NCBI RefSeq assembly: GCF_001665785.1 | Contig: NZ_LZSO01000042.1 | Coordinates: forward strand, 1 to 64,000 | DNA length: 64,000 nt | Reading direction: 5' to 3' | DNA from: Mycolicibacterium peregrinum | GTDB lineage: Bacteria; Actinomycetota; Actinomycetes; Mycobacteriales; Mycobacteriaceae | In this document: piece after piece, positions 34,801-43,528 of the stretch | How positions within the stretch are numbered: position 1 is the first letter of the stretch | How the letters are laid out: every line of letters begins with the position of its first letter | Position numbers and translations under genes: made by a program | Notes under the pieces: generated by a model | What the model was told of the DNA's origin: nothing | What the model saw: the letters and a program-made list of their open reading frames with translations, nothing else | Databases searched by the model: none

Positions 34801-37800
34801 ATCTTGACCGGCATCTATGCCCAGGTACTCGGACTGCAGCGGGTCGGGATCGACGATTCGTTCTTCGACCTCGGTGGAGATTCTCTTGCGGCCATGCGGT
34901 TGATCGCTGCGATCAACAGCAGCGTGGACGTCGATCTCGCGGTGCGCACGTTGTTCGATGCACCCACGGTGGCAGAGTTGGCACTGCGGATCGATGCGGG
35001 CTCCGGAGGATTGCCGGCGTTGACCGCCGTACAGCGGCCGACGGTGGTGCCGTTGTCGTATGCCCAGAACCGGATGTGGTTCGTCAACCGCATCGAGGGC
35101 GAGATCGCCACCTACAACATGCCCACCGCGTATCGCATCAGCGGGGCATTGGACGTTGAGGCCTTGAGGGCGGCAGTGGCCGATGTGGTTGGCCGCCATG
35201 AGAGTTTGCGCACGCTGTTCCCCGCGGTCGAGGGCGTGCCTCGGCAAGTGGTGGTTGACGCGGACCAGGCTGATTTCGGCTGGCAGATCACCGATGCCCG
35301 AGACTGGCCTGTAGAGCGGTTGACTGATGCCGTCGGTGCTGAAGTGGGCCACAATTTCGATCTTGTCTCCGAGATTCCCATGCGGGCCAGGCTGTTTCGG
35401 GTGGATGAGCAGGAGCATGTGCTTGTGGCGGTGGTGCATCATATCGCCGCGGATGGCTGGTCGATCGGTCCGTTGGTTCGTGATCTGGGTATGGCGTATG
35501 CCGCCAGGTGCGTAGGCCAGGCTCCCGACTGGGTTCCGTTGCCGGTGCAGTATGTCGATTACACGCTCTGGCAGCGTGCGCATCTGGGTGACCTGACCGA
35601 CCCCGGGAGTCGGATCACCGCGCAAGTGGCGTACTGGGAAGAGCAGTTGTCCGGCCTGCCCGAGCTGTTGGAGTTGCCGACCGACCGGCCCTATCCGCCG
35701 GTTGCCGATTACCGCGGATCCAGTGTGGCGATCGATTGGCCGGCGGAGCTACAGCAGAAGATTGCCCGGGTGGCGCGGGAGAACAATGCGACCAGCTTCA
35801 TGGTGGTGCAGGCTGCGCTGGCGCTGCTGTTGTCTGAGTTGAGCGCAGGCAGCGATGTGGCAGTGGGTTTCCCGATTGCCGGGCGACGCGATCCGGCGCT
35901 GGATGAACTGGTCGGCTTCTTCGTCAACACGTTGGTGCTGCGCGTAGATCTGAGCGGAGATCCCACCGTCGCTGAGTTGTTGGAGCAGGTGCGGGCCCGC
36001 AGCCTGGCCGCCTACGAGAACCAGGATGTGCCGTTCGAGGTGTTGGTGGAGCGGCTCAACCCGACGCGCAGCCTGACTCATCACCCCCTGATCCAGGCGA
36101 TGTTCGCCTGGCAGAACTTCCCCGGGCTGGATGACGACCCCGCGGCCACGCTCACCCTGGGCAATGTCGAAGCCGCCCCGCTGGCGGCGCAAACACATTC
36201 CGCCCGCATGGATCTGGTGTTCTTCCTGCGAGAACACTGGACCTCGGACAATGCTCCGGCGGGGATCTGGGGAACGGTGGAATTCCGCACCGACGTGTTC
36301 GACACGGCGACCATCGAAACGATGGTCGACCGGTTGTATCGGGTGCTGGTGACGATGACGGCCGACCCATCGCGATTGTTGTCATCGGTGAATGTGCTCG
36401 ATCCTGCCGAATGTGCGCGGCTCGATCATCTCGGTCGTCGCCACGTGTTGACCGACCCGGTGGCCGAGGTTTCGATTCCGGCGTTGTTCGCTGCGCAGGC
36501 GCAGCGCTCACCGGATGCAGTGGCGGTCCGGTTCGAGGGCCGGTCGTGGACATATCGGGACGTGGACGAGGAGTCGAATCGGTTGGCACATCTGCTCGTC
36601 GAGCACGGTGCCCGCCCAGGCCAGTTCGTGGCCCTGTTGTTGAATCGGTCGGACCGGGCGATCGTGTCGATTCTGGCGATTCTCAAGACGGGCGCGGCAT
36701 ATCTGCCGATCGATCCGATGCATCCCGACGGCCGGGTCGAGTTCATGCTGGCCGACGCCGGGCCGGTGGCGGCAGTCAGTGCGGGTGACCTGGCTGAGCG
36801 GCTGGACGGCCACGGCCTTGCGGTCCTGGACGCCGATGACCCTCGAATCGAGGCGCAGCCGGCGACCGCGTTGATCGGTCCGGCGCCCGACGACGTGGCG
36901 TACGTGATCTACACATCGGGCACGACGGGTGTCCCGAAGGGCGTGGCGGTTGCCCATCAGAATGTGACGCGGCTGTTCGATCGCCTCGACGTTGGTGTGG
37001 AGTTGGGCTCGGAGCACGTGTGGACGGCGTGTTCTTCCTTGGCCTTCGACTATTCGGTGTGGGAGATCTGGGGCGCGTTGCTTCACGGTGGCCGTCTGGT
37101 GGTCGTGCCCGAGCAGGTCACGCGCTCGCCGCTGGAGCTGCATGCGCTGTTGGTCGACGAGAAGGTGACGGTGCTGAGTCAGACGCCGTCGGCGGTGGGG
37201 ATGCTCTCACCGGTGGGGCTGGAGTCGGTGGCGGTGTTGATGGTCGCCGCTGAGGCGTGTCCGCCGGAGGTGGTGGACCGGTGGGGTCCGGGCCGGGTGA
37301 TGATCAATGGCTGCGGCCCGACCGAGACGACGGTGTACGCCACCATCAGCGCTCCGTTGCAGACCGGTAGTGGGGTGGTGCCGATCGGCCTGCCGGTGCC
37401 GGGTGCGGCGCTGTTCGTGTTGGACCGCTGGTTGCGTCCCGTACCTCCCGGGGTGGTCGGTGAGTTGTACGTGGCCGGTCGCGGTGTCGGGGTGGGCTAT
37501 GTGCGTCGGACCGGATTGACCGCGTCGCGTTTCGTAGCCTGCCCCTTCGGCGCTCCCGGAGCCCGCATGTACCGCACCGGGGATCTGGTGTCCTGGGGCG
37601 GTGACGGTCAGTTGCGCTACGGCGGGCGTGCCGACGAGCAGGTCAAGATCCGTGGCTACCGCATCGAACTCGGCGAAATCACGGCTGTACTCGCGGCTGA
37701 CCCGCGGGTGGCCCAGGCGGTGACCGTCGCCCACACCGCCACGTCCATCGCGGGCGCGGGTGCGACGACCAGCGACAAGCAGTTGGTGAGTTACGTCGTG

Positions 37801-40800
37801 CTGGACAAGGAGATGATGCTGGTCCGTGAGCCGGCGCGAGAAGAGCAGCTGGTGGAGCAGTGGCAGGGCGTCTACGGCGGGCTGTATACCGGCGAGTCGT
37901 TCACAGAAGGCACGCCAACCGAATTGGGCGAGGACTTCGGCGGCTGGAACAGCAGCTACACCGGCGATCCGATTCCATTGCCAGAGATGCGGGACTGGCG
38001 TTCGGACACCGTGAACCGGATTCTGGCCCTGCGGCCGCGACGGGTACTCGAGATCGGTGTCGGGTCAGGACTGGTGCTCACGCAAGTGGCCCCGGCCTGC
38101 GTCGAGTACTGGGGCACAGACTTTTCCGCGCCCACGATTCAGACCCTGCAGGCCGGGGTGGCCGGGCAGGCGTGGGGCGATCGGGTGCGTTTGCGGGTGC
38201 AGCCGGCCGATGAGGGTGACGGGCTACCGCCGGAGCACTTCGACCTGGTGGTGCTCAACTCGGTCATTCAGTACTTCCCGAGCGCGGGTTACCTGCTGGA
38301 CGTCATCGCAGTGGCGATGCGGTCACTGGCGCCCGGCGGTGCCCTGTTCCTCGGCGATGTGCGCAACCTGTCGTTGTTGCGCGCCTTCACCACCGGTGTG
38401 GTGTGCGCCGACCCGAGTTGCGATGACGACGCAGCCGCGGTGGCCGAGCGGGTGCGCCGGGAGATGCTTGCCGAGCAGGAACTGCTGTGCGCTCCGGAGT
38501 TCTTCGCAGCGCTGCCGCAACACGTGCCCGACATCGCCGCGGTGGAGGTGCAGCTCAAGCACATGCATGCGGTCAATGAGCTGAGCCGCTACCGGTACGA
38601 GGTGGTGTTGCGCAAGGGTCCGGCGCCGGTGCGCTCGGTTGCCGACCTGCCATCCGAATCCTGGCAGCGCTTCGATGGCCTGGCCGCACTTGGTGAATAC
38701 CTGCAATCTCGGGAGCTGCCGGAGCTCCGCGTGACGGGGGTGCCACACGCAGGGATCTGGTCTGAAGTGGCCATGGCGCGAGCCCTCGCCGAGGCCGGCG
38801 ATCGAGCTACGGTCAGTGAATTGCGTCCCGGCACCGCAGCATCCATCGACGCGCCATTGCCGCACCAGTGCCACCGGTTGGGACAGAAGCTGGGTTACCG
38901 CACAGCGGTGACGTGGTCTTCGACGGCTGGGCTGGTGGACATCGTCTACACCTACCCCGGGGATCCGGACGGTGCGCTCCCGACGTTGTCAGACGTCTAC
39001 CTCCCCAGTGCACCGGTCGGATCCCTCGCCGGGTACGTCAACGACCCGGCGGCGATCGAACGAGTGGCCGAGTTGCGCAGCTTCGCCAGTGGTCGGTTGC
39101 CGGATTACATGGTGCCCGCGGCGATCATGGTGCTGGATTCACTACCGCTTACTGTCAACGGCAAGCTCGATCGCCGGGCGCTGCCGGCGCCGGAGTTCAG
39201 CAGCGGCGTGGCGTATCGGGCACCGCGTGACGAACGGGAACGGTTGTTGGCCAACCTGTTCAGCGAAGTCCTGGGTGTCACACGGGTCGGCATCGATGAC
39301 AGCTTCTTCGATCTTGGGGGGCATTCGCTTTCCGCCACCCGCCTGATCGCCCGCGCCCGGGTCGAACTGGGTGTCGACGTCCCCATCCGGGCCTTGTTCG
39401 ACGCGCCCAGTGTCGCCACATTGGCCGAGTGGATCACCACTCATGCCGCCGTACGCACGGGCCCACCGTTGACCGCCCGGGAGCGACCGCCTGTACTTCC
39501 GTTGTCCTACGCCCAGCAGCGGCTCTGGTTCCTGGACCAATTGCAAGGGCCCTCACCGGTGTACAACATGCCTGCCGCGTACCGAGTGAGTGGTGCGTTG
39601 GATACCGTGGCGCTGGGCGCGGCGCTCGGCGATGTGGTGGTCCGTCATGAGAGTCTGCGCACGGTGTTCGCCGCCCCCGACGGCGTTCCGCAACAGGTGA
39701 TACTGCCCGCCGAGCGGGTGGAATTCGGATGGGAGATCGTCGATGCCTGCGAATGGACCGCAGAGCGATTGACTGAAGCCATCGGCGCCGAGGTGGGCCA
39801 CAGTTTCGATCTGGCGGACGAAATTCCTTTACGAGCAAAGGTTTTCCGTACCGGACCCGACGACTATGTGCTGGTTGTTGTGGTGCACCATATCGCCGCC
39901 GACGGTTCGTCGATCCGGCCCTTGTTGCAGGACATCGGAATTGCGTATGCCAGCCGGTGCGCCGGTCGGGTCCCCGACTGGGTGCCGTTGCCGGTGCAGT
40001 ACGTCGACTACACCCTGTGGCAGCGTGAGCACCTGGGGGATTTGGCCGACGCAGACAGTGTGATCGCTGGGCAGGTGACCCATTGGGAGCAGGTCTTGGC
40101 CGGGCTGCCCGAACGGCTGGAGTTACCAACCGATCGTCCCTATCCGCCGGTAGCCGATTACCGGGGCGCCAGTGTGGCGGTGGACTGGACCGCCGAGCTG
40201 CAAGAGCGGATTGCCCTGCTGGCCCGCCAGCATGACGCTACCAGTTTCATGGTGATGCAAGCGGCCTTGGCGATCCTGTTGTCGAAACTGAGCGCCAGCA
40301 ACGATGTGGCGGTTGGTTTTCCGATCGCCGGACGGCGGGACCCGGCCTTGGACGGTCTGGTGGGCTTCTTCGTCAACACCTTGGTGTTGCGAGTGGATCT
40401 GACCGGCGATCCCACGGTGGCGGCGGTGTTGGAGCAGGTTCGCGCCCGCAGCCTGGCCAGCTACGAGCATCAGGATGTGCCGTTCGAGGTGTTGGTGGAT
40501 CGATTGAACCCCAGCCGTAGCCTCACCCACCACCCGCTGATCCAGGTGATGTTCGCGTGGCAGAACTTTGCCGTTAAGGACACCAACGAGTCGGCCGCAG
40601 CCTCACTGCTCGACGACGTGCACCTCAGTCCGCTGTCCTCCGATACCCATTCGGCGCGGATGGATCTGGCGTTCTCACTGGAGGAACGTTTCACCGAGGA
40701 CGGCGAACGCGCTGGGATCGGCGGCATGGTGGAGTTCCGCACGGATGTGTTCGACGCAGCCAGCATCCAGAGCATGATCGACCGCCTGCGACGGGTGGTG

Positions 40801-43512
40801 GTGGCACTGACCATCGACCCGACCCGTCGATTGTCGTCGGTGGACGTGCTGGACGACGGTGAGCGGGTTCTGATCGATGACGTGGGCAACCGGGCGGTGT
40901 TGGCCGAGTCCGCGCAGTCGGTGTCCGTTCCGGAGTTGTTCGCCCAGCAGGTGTCCGGCTCTCCGCGGGCCTTGGCGGTGAGGTTCGAGGGTCGCTCGAT
41001 GTCCTACCGCGAGCTGGACGAGGTATCGAATCGGTTGGCGCACTTGCTATCCGGCCGCGGTGTTGGCCCGGGAGACTGCGTGGCGCTGTTGTTCAACCGC
41101 AGCGCCGAGGCGATCGTGGCGATGCTGGCCGTAGTCAAGTCGGGGGCGGCATACCTCGCGATTGACCCGGTGGTGCCGGATGCGCGGATCCAGTTCATGA
41201 TGACCGATGCCGCGCCGTCGACAGCGATCACCACGGCGGAACTCGCCGGCCGATTGGACGAGTTCGACCTGCCGGTCATCGACATCGGCGATGCTCGTAT
41301 CGAGAGCTATCCGGGTACGCCCCTGCCGCCCCCGGATGCCACCGATATCGCCTATCTGATCTACACGTCGGGCACCACGGGCACGCCGAAAGGCGTGGCC
41401 GTCACCCACCACAATCTGACGCACCTGGCAGCGTCGATGCCGGCCGGATTGCCGCCGAGTCAAGCCTGGACGCAGTGCCATTCGTACGCGTTCGACTTCT
41501 CGGTGTGGGAGATCTGGGCGGCGCTCCTGACGGGTGGGCGGCTCGTGGTGGTACCCGAAGACGTGGCCGTCTCACCCGAGGACTTCCACGATCTGTTGGT
41601 CACCGAGCAGGTCAATGTGCTGACGCAGACCCCGTCGGCGGTGGCGGCGCTCTCCCCGGAGGGTTTGGGGTCGGCCGCCTTGTTGCTGGGCGGTGAAGCC
41701 TGCCCGGCCGAAGTGGTGGAGCGCTGGGCACCGGGCCGGGTGGTGATCAATGCCTACGGGCCCACCGAGGCGACGGTGTACGCGTCGATGAGTGCCCCGT
41801 TGCAGAAGGCCGGAGCGCCGGGACCGGTCGCTGTCCCGATCGGTGCACCCGTGTCGACCACGGCTCTGTTCGTGCTGGATCAATGGTTGCGACCGGTACC
41901 GGTGGGCGTGGTGGGCGAGTTGTACGTCGCAGGCCGCGGCGTAGCGTGCGGGTATCTGGGCCGTCCCGGGTTGACCGGGTCGCGGTTTGTGGCTTGTCCG
42001 TTCGGCAAGCCCGGGGGGCGGATGTATCGCACCGGGGACTTGGTGCGGTGGGGCTCCGATGGCCAGCTTCGATACCTGGGCCGGGCTGACGAGCAGGTCA
42101 AGATTCGTGGCTACCGCATCGAGTTGGGTGAAATCCACAGTGTGCTGGCCAGTTTGGACGGGGTCGATCAGGCGGCGGTGATCGCCCGCGAGGACCGGCC
42201 GGGCGACAAGAGGCTGGTCGGCTACGTCACCGAATCGGTTACCGGCACCACCGACCCGGACGACGTGCGGACTGCGCTCGCCGAGCGTCTCCCGGCCTAC
42301 ATGGTTCCGTCCGCCGTGGTGGTGGTGGACGCGTTGCCGCTGACATCCAACGGAAAGCTCGATACCCGTGCGCTCCCGGCGCCGGAGTACTCCGCGGCCG
42401 CGTATCGGGCTCCGACAACTCCTGCCGAGCAGATCCTGGCCGGCGTGTACGCCGACGTGCTGGGGCTGGAGCGGGTTGGCATCGACGATTCGTTCTTTGA
42501 TCTCGGCGGGGATTCGTTGTCGGCGATGAGAGCCGTTGCCGCGATAAACAAGGCCTTGGATACCCACATGGCGGTACGCGTCATGTTCGACTCCCCATCG
42601 GTGCGAAGCCTTGCAAGGCAACTGGGAAGCGCCGACAGCGAACAGGAAGTGGTGCCGGTAGACGTTCTCAAGGAGGGCCCAGGCGTTCCGTTGTGCTGTA
42701 TACATGACGGTTTCGGGCTGAGCTGGTCGTACCGGGCCCTCGGCGACTATGTCGAAGGTCCCGTCACCGGACTCAATCAGGTTCCAGCAGGTGCCGAAGC
42801 CGAGCCGACGTCAATACGGAGCATGGCGGCCAGCTACGCAGACCGGATCCAAGCCCGCTATCCCGATGGGCCGTACAAGCTTCTCGGGTGGTCATTCGGA
42901 GGCGTCCTCGCGCACGAGGTCGCCATCGAGCTTCAACGTCGCGGGTGCAAGGTTGAACGCCTCATCCTGATGGACGCGGCATTGAACGTGAACAAGGCTC
43001 GTGGATTGCGGGCCGGCGCCTACCGGACCGTCGCGAAGAATCATGCGTTGGCCGAGGGGCTGGTGCTGGAGTACCTGTTGGGCGCGAACCGAATTGACGT
43101 CCCAGTGCATCGACGGCCACTCAGCTACCGACGGGCGGAGGAGATCGTCGAACAAGGCGAAGCGTCGGGTTTCATGCCCCCTGCCAAGGCGCTGGTCGAA
43201 TTCATGGTCAAATGCCTCAGTGCGAACCAGTTGCGCCTTCTGGAACACCGGCCGCAGGTGTTCGACGGCGATGTCGTCATTTTCTCCGCCGTGCGGCACC
43301 GAAACGATGACAACGAACGCGCGAGGATCAGATCGCGGTGGCGCGACATGCGAAACCGAAGGGCGATGCGGTCCCATTTGCAGAGCTGGCGGCCATACGT
43401 CACCGGTGAGATCACCGCACATTCGGTCGATTGCACGCATTTCGAGATGCTTGCCGCCGCATCGCTGGGCGATTACGGCGGACAACTCAAGCGAGCGCTG
43501 GAGAGCTTCTAG
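29962..43512 (+). CDS. Giant lipopeptide NRPS 2: A-PCP of module 6, modules 7-9 and thioesterase
   Basis: 4516 residues completing the chain. Domain order: A6 (YTSGTTG 187), PCP6 (S587); C7 (HH773), A7 (1261), PCP7 (S1641); C8 (1826), A8 (2317), N-MT (2696), PCP8 (S3122); C9 (3309), A9 (3801), PCP9 (S4185); TE with nucleophile S4311 in GWSFGGV and a histidine in CTHFEML. The TE replaces the terminal reductase known from GPL synthetases, so the product leaves as acid, ester or ring rather than an amino alcohol. The ATG overlaps the preceding stop (ATGA), indicating coupled translation. The start corresponds to the middle of the usual C-A linker (MTAD...LSSMDFLD), as if a single ancestral gene had been cut there. 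Confidence 0.95.
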   Translation: MTADMSRRLSSMDFLDDDEHARLDGWSNRAVLTESASLSESIPALFAAQAALAPEAVAVSFEGHSMTYRELDEASNRLAHLLAGHGVGPGQCVALLFPRCTEAIVSILAVLKTGAAYLPIDPMHPDARIEFVIGDAAPVAAVTTAGLATRLAGCGLHVIDFDDARIATQRSAALPAPFADDVAYLIYTSGTTGVPKGVAITHRNVTRLLSSLEGDLELSGNVWTQSHSLAFDYSVWEIWGALLYGGRLVVVPEIVSRSPQDFHALLVAEQVTVLSQTPSAFYALQSADAVRPELGRRLKLETVVFGGEALEPQRLRLWLDNHPGLPRLINMYGITETTVHASFREIVPGDADNSVSPIGVPLAHLGFFVLDQSLRPSPMGVVGELYVVGAGLGSGYWRRGGLTASRFVACPFGGSGAPGTRMYRTGDLASWGADGQLQYLGRADEQVKIRGYRIELGEIQAALADLDGVDQAAVITREDQPGNKRLVGYVTERDTGAVNLDKIRAKLAERLPAYMVPAAVVVMAALPLTVNGKLDKRALPAPEYTDRDSYRAPTTAVEEIVAGIYAQVLGLERVGIDDSFFDLGGDSLSATRLINAINSSLDADLAVRAVFEAPAVVELAARVGAGGSGGREPLVAVDRTVGLPLSFAQQRLWFLDQLQGPSPVYNMAAALRFDGHLDADALGQALADVVGRQETLRTCFTAVDGIPEQVVVPADQADFGWQVIDCCDWSPELLEEAIGTVQRHTFDLSAEIPLRATLFRIAEDRHVLVVAVHHIAADGWSVTPLTADLQLAYASRCAGQAPGWAPLPVQYVDYAVWQRAHLGELDDGDSRIAAQAAYWQDALAGLPERLELPTDRPYPPVADFRGASAKVDWPAELQEQVGRVAREHDATSFMVVQAALAALLAELSASPDVAVGFPIAGRGDPALDELVGFFVNTLVLRVDVGGDPTVADLIAQVRQRALAAYDHQDVPFEVVVDRLNPTRSLAHHPLVQVTLAWQNFAGDGTAESVLGDAVVSALPVDTRTARMDLLFSLGERFNDAGDPAGISGNVEFRTDVYDAVTIETLIDRLQRVLTATTADPTRKLSSVDMLDEPDRRLLDKLGNRAMLAEAVRPVSVPVVFAQQVARAGQAVAVTHAGRSMTYRELDEASNQLAHLLVDLGAGPGQCVALLLERSAEAVVSILAVLKSGAAYLPIDPMHPDARIAFVVADAVPIAVITTAELSYRLEGCAVPVLDIDDPRIGVESAAALPVPSADDIAYVIYTSGTTGVPKGVAITHKNVTQLFSSEIGLPLGGAWPLCHSLAFDVSAWEMWGALLHGGRLVVVPESVVASPQDFHDLLVAEQISVLTHTPSAVAMLSPEGLESTALMVAGEACPAEVVDQWAPGRMMINAYGPTETTMGVTFSAPLVPGSGVVPIGAPVTSAALFVLDQWLRPAPPGVVGELYVAGHGVGLGYLGRSGLTGSRFVACPFGGPGIRMYRTGDVVRWGADGQLQYLGRADEQVKIRGYRIELGEIHMALAAADGVALAAVVVREDRPGHKRLVGYVTETTSGAVDPADIRTGLSQRLPGYMVPAAVVVLQCLPLTVNGKLDKHALPAPEYTDGNVYRAPSTAVEEILTGIYAQVLGLQRVGIDDSFFDLGGDSLAAMRLIAAINSSVDVDLAVRTLFDAPTVAELALRIDAGSGGLPALTAVQRPTVVPLSYAQNRMWFVNRIEGEIATYNMPTAYRISGALDVEALRAAVADVVGRHESLRTLFPAVEGVPRQVVVDADQADFGWQITDARDWPVERLTDAVGAEVGHNFDLVSEIPMRARLFRVDEQEHVLVAVVHHIAADGWSIGPLVRDLGMAYAARCVGQAPDWVPLPVQYVDYTLWQRAHLGDLTDPGSRITAQVAYWEEQLSGLPELLELPTDRPYPPVADYRGSSVAIDWPAELQQKIARVARENNATSFMVVQAALALLLSELSAGSDVAVGFPIAGRRDPALDELVGFFVNTLVLRVDLSGDPTVAELLEQVRARSLAAYENQDVPFEVLVERLNPTRSLTHHPLIQAMFAWQNFPGLDDDPAATLTLGNVEAAPLAAQTHSARMDLVFFLREHWTSDNAPAGIWGTVEFRTDVFDTATIETMVDRLYRVLVTMTADPSRLLSSVNVLDPAECARLDHLGRRHVLTDPVAEVSIPALFAAQAQRSPDAVAVRFEGRSWTYRDVDEESNRLAHLLVEHGARPGQFVALLLNRSDRAIVSILAILKTGAAYLPIDPMHPDGRVEFMLADAGPVAAVSAGDLAERLDGHGLAVLDADDPRIEAQPATALIGPAPDDVAYVIYTSGTTGVPKGVAVAHQNVTRLFDRLDVGVELGSEHVWTACSSLAFDYSVWEIWGALLHGGRLVVVPEQVTRSPLELHALLVDEKVTVLSQTPSAVGMLSPVGLESVAVLMVAAEACPPEVVDRWGPGRVMINGCGPTETTVYATISAPLQTGSGVVPIGLPVPGAALFVLDRWLRPVPPGVVGELYVAGRGVGVGYVRRTGLTASRFVACPFGAPGARMYRTGDLVSWGGDGQLRYGGRADEQVKIRGYRIELGEITAVLAADPRVAQAVTVAHTATSIAGAGATTSDKQLVSYVVLDKEMMLVREPAREEQLVEQWQGVYGGLYTGESFTEGTPTELGEDFGGWNSSYTGDPIPLPEMRDWRSDTVNRILALRPRRVLEIGVGSGLVLTQVAPACVEYWGTDFSAPTIQTLQAGVAGQAWGDRVRLRVQPADEGDGLPPEHFDLVVLNSVIQYFPSAGYLLDVIAVAMRSLAPGGALFLGDVRNLSLLRAFTTGVVCADPSCDDDAAAVAERVRREMLAEQELLCAPEFFAALPQHVPDIAAVEVQLKHMHAVNELSRYRYEVVLRKGPAPVRSVADLPSESWQRFDGLAALGEYLQSRELPELRVTGVPHAGIWSEVAMARALAEAGDRATVSELRPGTAASIDAPLPHQCHRLGQKLGYRTAVTWSSTAGLVDIVYTYPGDPDGALPTLSDVYLPSAPVGSLAGYVNDPAAIERVAELRSFASGRLPDYMVPAAIMVLDSLPLTVNGKLDRRALPAPEFSSGVAYRAPRDERERLLANLFSEVLGVTRVGIDDSFFDLGGHSLSATRLIARARVELGVDVPIRALFDAPSVATLAEWITTHAAVRTGPPLTARERPPVLPLSYAQQRLWFLDQLQGPSPVYNMPAAYRVSGALDTVALGAALGDVVVRHESLRTVFAAPDGVPQQVILPAERVEFGWEIVDACEWTAERLTEAIGAEVGHSFDLADEIPLRAKVFRTGPDDYVLVVVVHHIAADGSSIRPLLQDIGIAYASRCAGRVPDWVPLPVQYVDYTLWQREHLGDLADADSVIAGQVTHWEQVLAGLPERLELPTDRPYPPVADYRGASVAVDWTAELQERIALLARQHDATSFMVMQAALAILLSKLSASNDVAVGFPIAGRRDPALDGLVGFFVNTLVLRVDLTGDPTVAAVLEQVRARSLASYEHQDVPFEVLVDRLNPSRSLTHHPLIQVMFAWQNFAVKDTNESAAASLLDDVHLSPLSSDTHSARMDLAFSLEERFTEDGERAGIGGMVEFRTDVFDAASIQSMIDRLRRVVVALTIDPTRRLSSVDVLDDGERVLIDDVGNRAVLAESAQSVSVPELFAQQVSGSPRALAVRFEGRSMSYRELDEVSNRLAHLLSGRGVGPGDCVALLFNRSAEAIVAMLAVVKSGAAYLAIDPVVPDARIQFMMTDAAPSTAITTAELAGRLDEFDLPVIDIGDARIESYPGTPLPPPDATDIAYLIYTSGTTGTPKGVAVTHHNLTHLAASMPAGLPPSQAWTQCHSYAFDFSVWEIWAALLTGGRLVVVPEDVAVSPEDFHDLLVTEQVNVLTQTPSAVAALSPEGLGSAALLLGGEACPAEVVERWAPGRVVINAYGPTEATVYASMSAPLQKAGAPGPVAVPIGAPVSTTALFVLDQWLRPVPVGVVGELYVAGRGVACGYLGRPGLTGSRFVACPFGKPGGRMYRTGDLVRWGSDGQLRYLGRADEQVKIRGYRIELGEIHSVLASLDGVDQAAVIAREDRPGDKRLVGYVTESVTGTTDPDDVRTALAERLPAYMVPSAVVVVDALPLTSNGKLDTRALPAPEYSAAAYRAPTTPAEQILAGVYADVLGLERVGIDDSFFDLGGDSLSAMRAVAAINKALDTHMAVRVMFDSPSVRSLARQLGSADSEQEVVPVDVLKEGPGVPLCCIHDGFGLSWSYRALGDYVEGPVTGLNQVPAGAEAEPTSIRSMAASYADRIQARYPDGPYKLLGWSFGGVLAHEVAIELQRRGCKVERLILMDAALNVNKARGLRAGAYRTVAKNHALAEGLVLEYLLGANRIDVPVHRRPLSYRRAEEIVEQGEASGFMPPAKALVEFMVKCLSANQLRLLEHRPQVFDGDVVIFSAVRHRNDDNERARIRSRWRDMRNRRAMRSHLQSWRPYVTGEITAHSVDCTHFEMLAAASLGDYGGQLKRALESF
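31831..35000 (+). other. NRPS module 7: C - A - PCP
   Basis: C7 HH at residue 773, A7 YTSGTTG at 1261, PCP7 S1641 of the second NRPS. The A7 pocket reads D-V-W-T-M-A-A-M-G, unlike the threonine code of module 6; substrate unassigned. Confidence 0.75.
35001..39440 (+). other. NRPS module 8: C - A - N-methyltransferase - PCP
   Basis: C8 HH at 1826, A8 at 2317 (code D-Y-W-S-M-A-G-V-Y as in modules 3 and 4), MT motif LEIGVGSG at 2696, PCP8 S3122. PCP8 alone has LGGHSL instead of LGGDSL. Its MT is more distant from the two MTs of the first NRPS than they are from each other. Confidence 0.78.
39441..42620 (+). other. NRPS module 9: C - A - PCP
   Basis: C9 HH at 3309 (HHIAADGSS, where the others have GWS), A9 at 3801, PCP9 S4185. 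The A9 pocket reads D-F-W-T-L-G-A-V-Y; substrate unassigned, and not the proline code. Confidence 0.75.
42621..43509 (+). other. Terminal type I thioesterase domain
   Basis: About 300 residues starting VPVDVLKEGPGVPLCCIHDGFG, with the nucleophile elbow GWSFGG and a late catalytic histidine. It could hydrolyse the chain or cyclise it, for example through the side-chain hydroxyl of the predicted Thr6. The sequence alone does not decide. Confidence 0.85.
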
Positions 43513-43528
43513 CTCCGGTGATCCGGGG

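Noticed and set aside
15920..39200. Calling the product fortuitine outright
   Set aside because: Only length, MT positions 2 and 5, and Thr6 agree. Module 8 has an MT, A7 is not a Thr code and A9 is not a Pro code; no acetyltransferase is seen for Thr acetylation.
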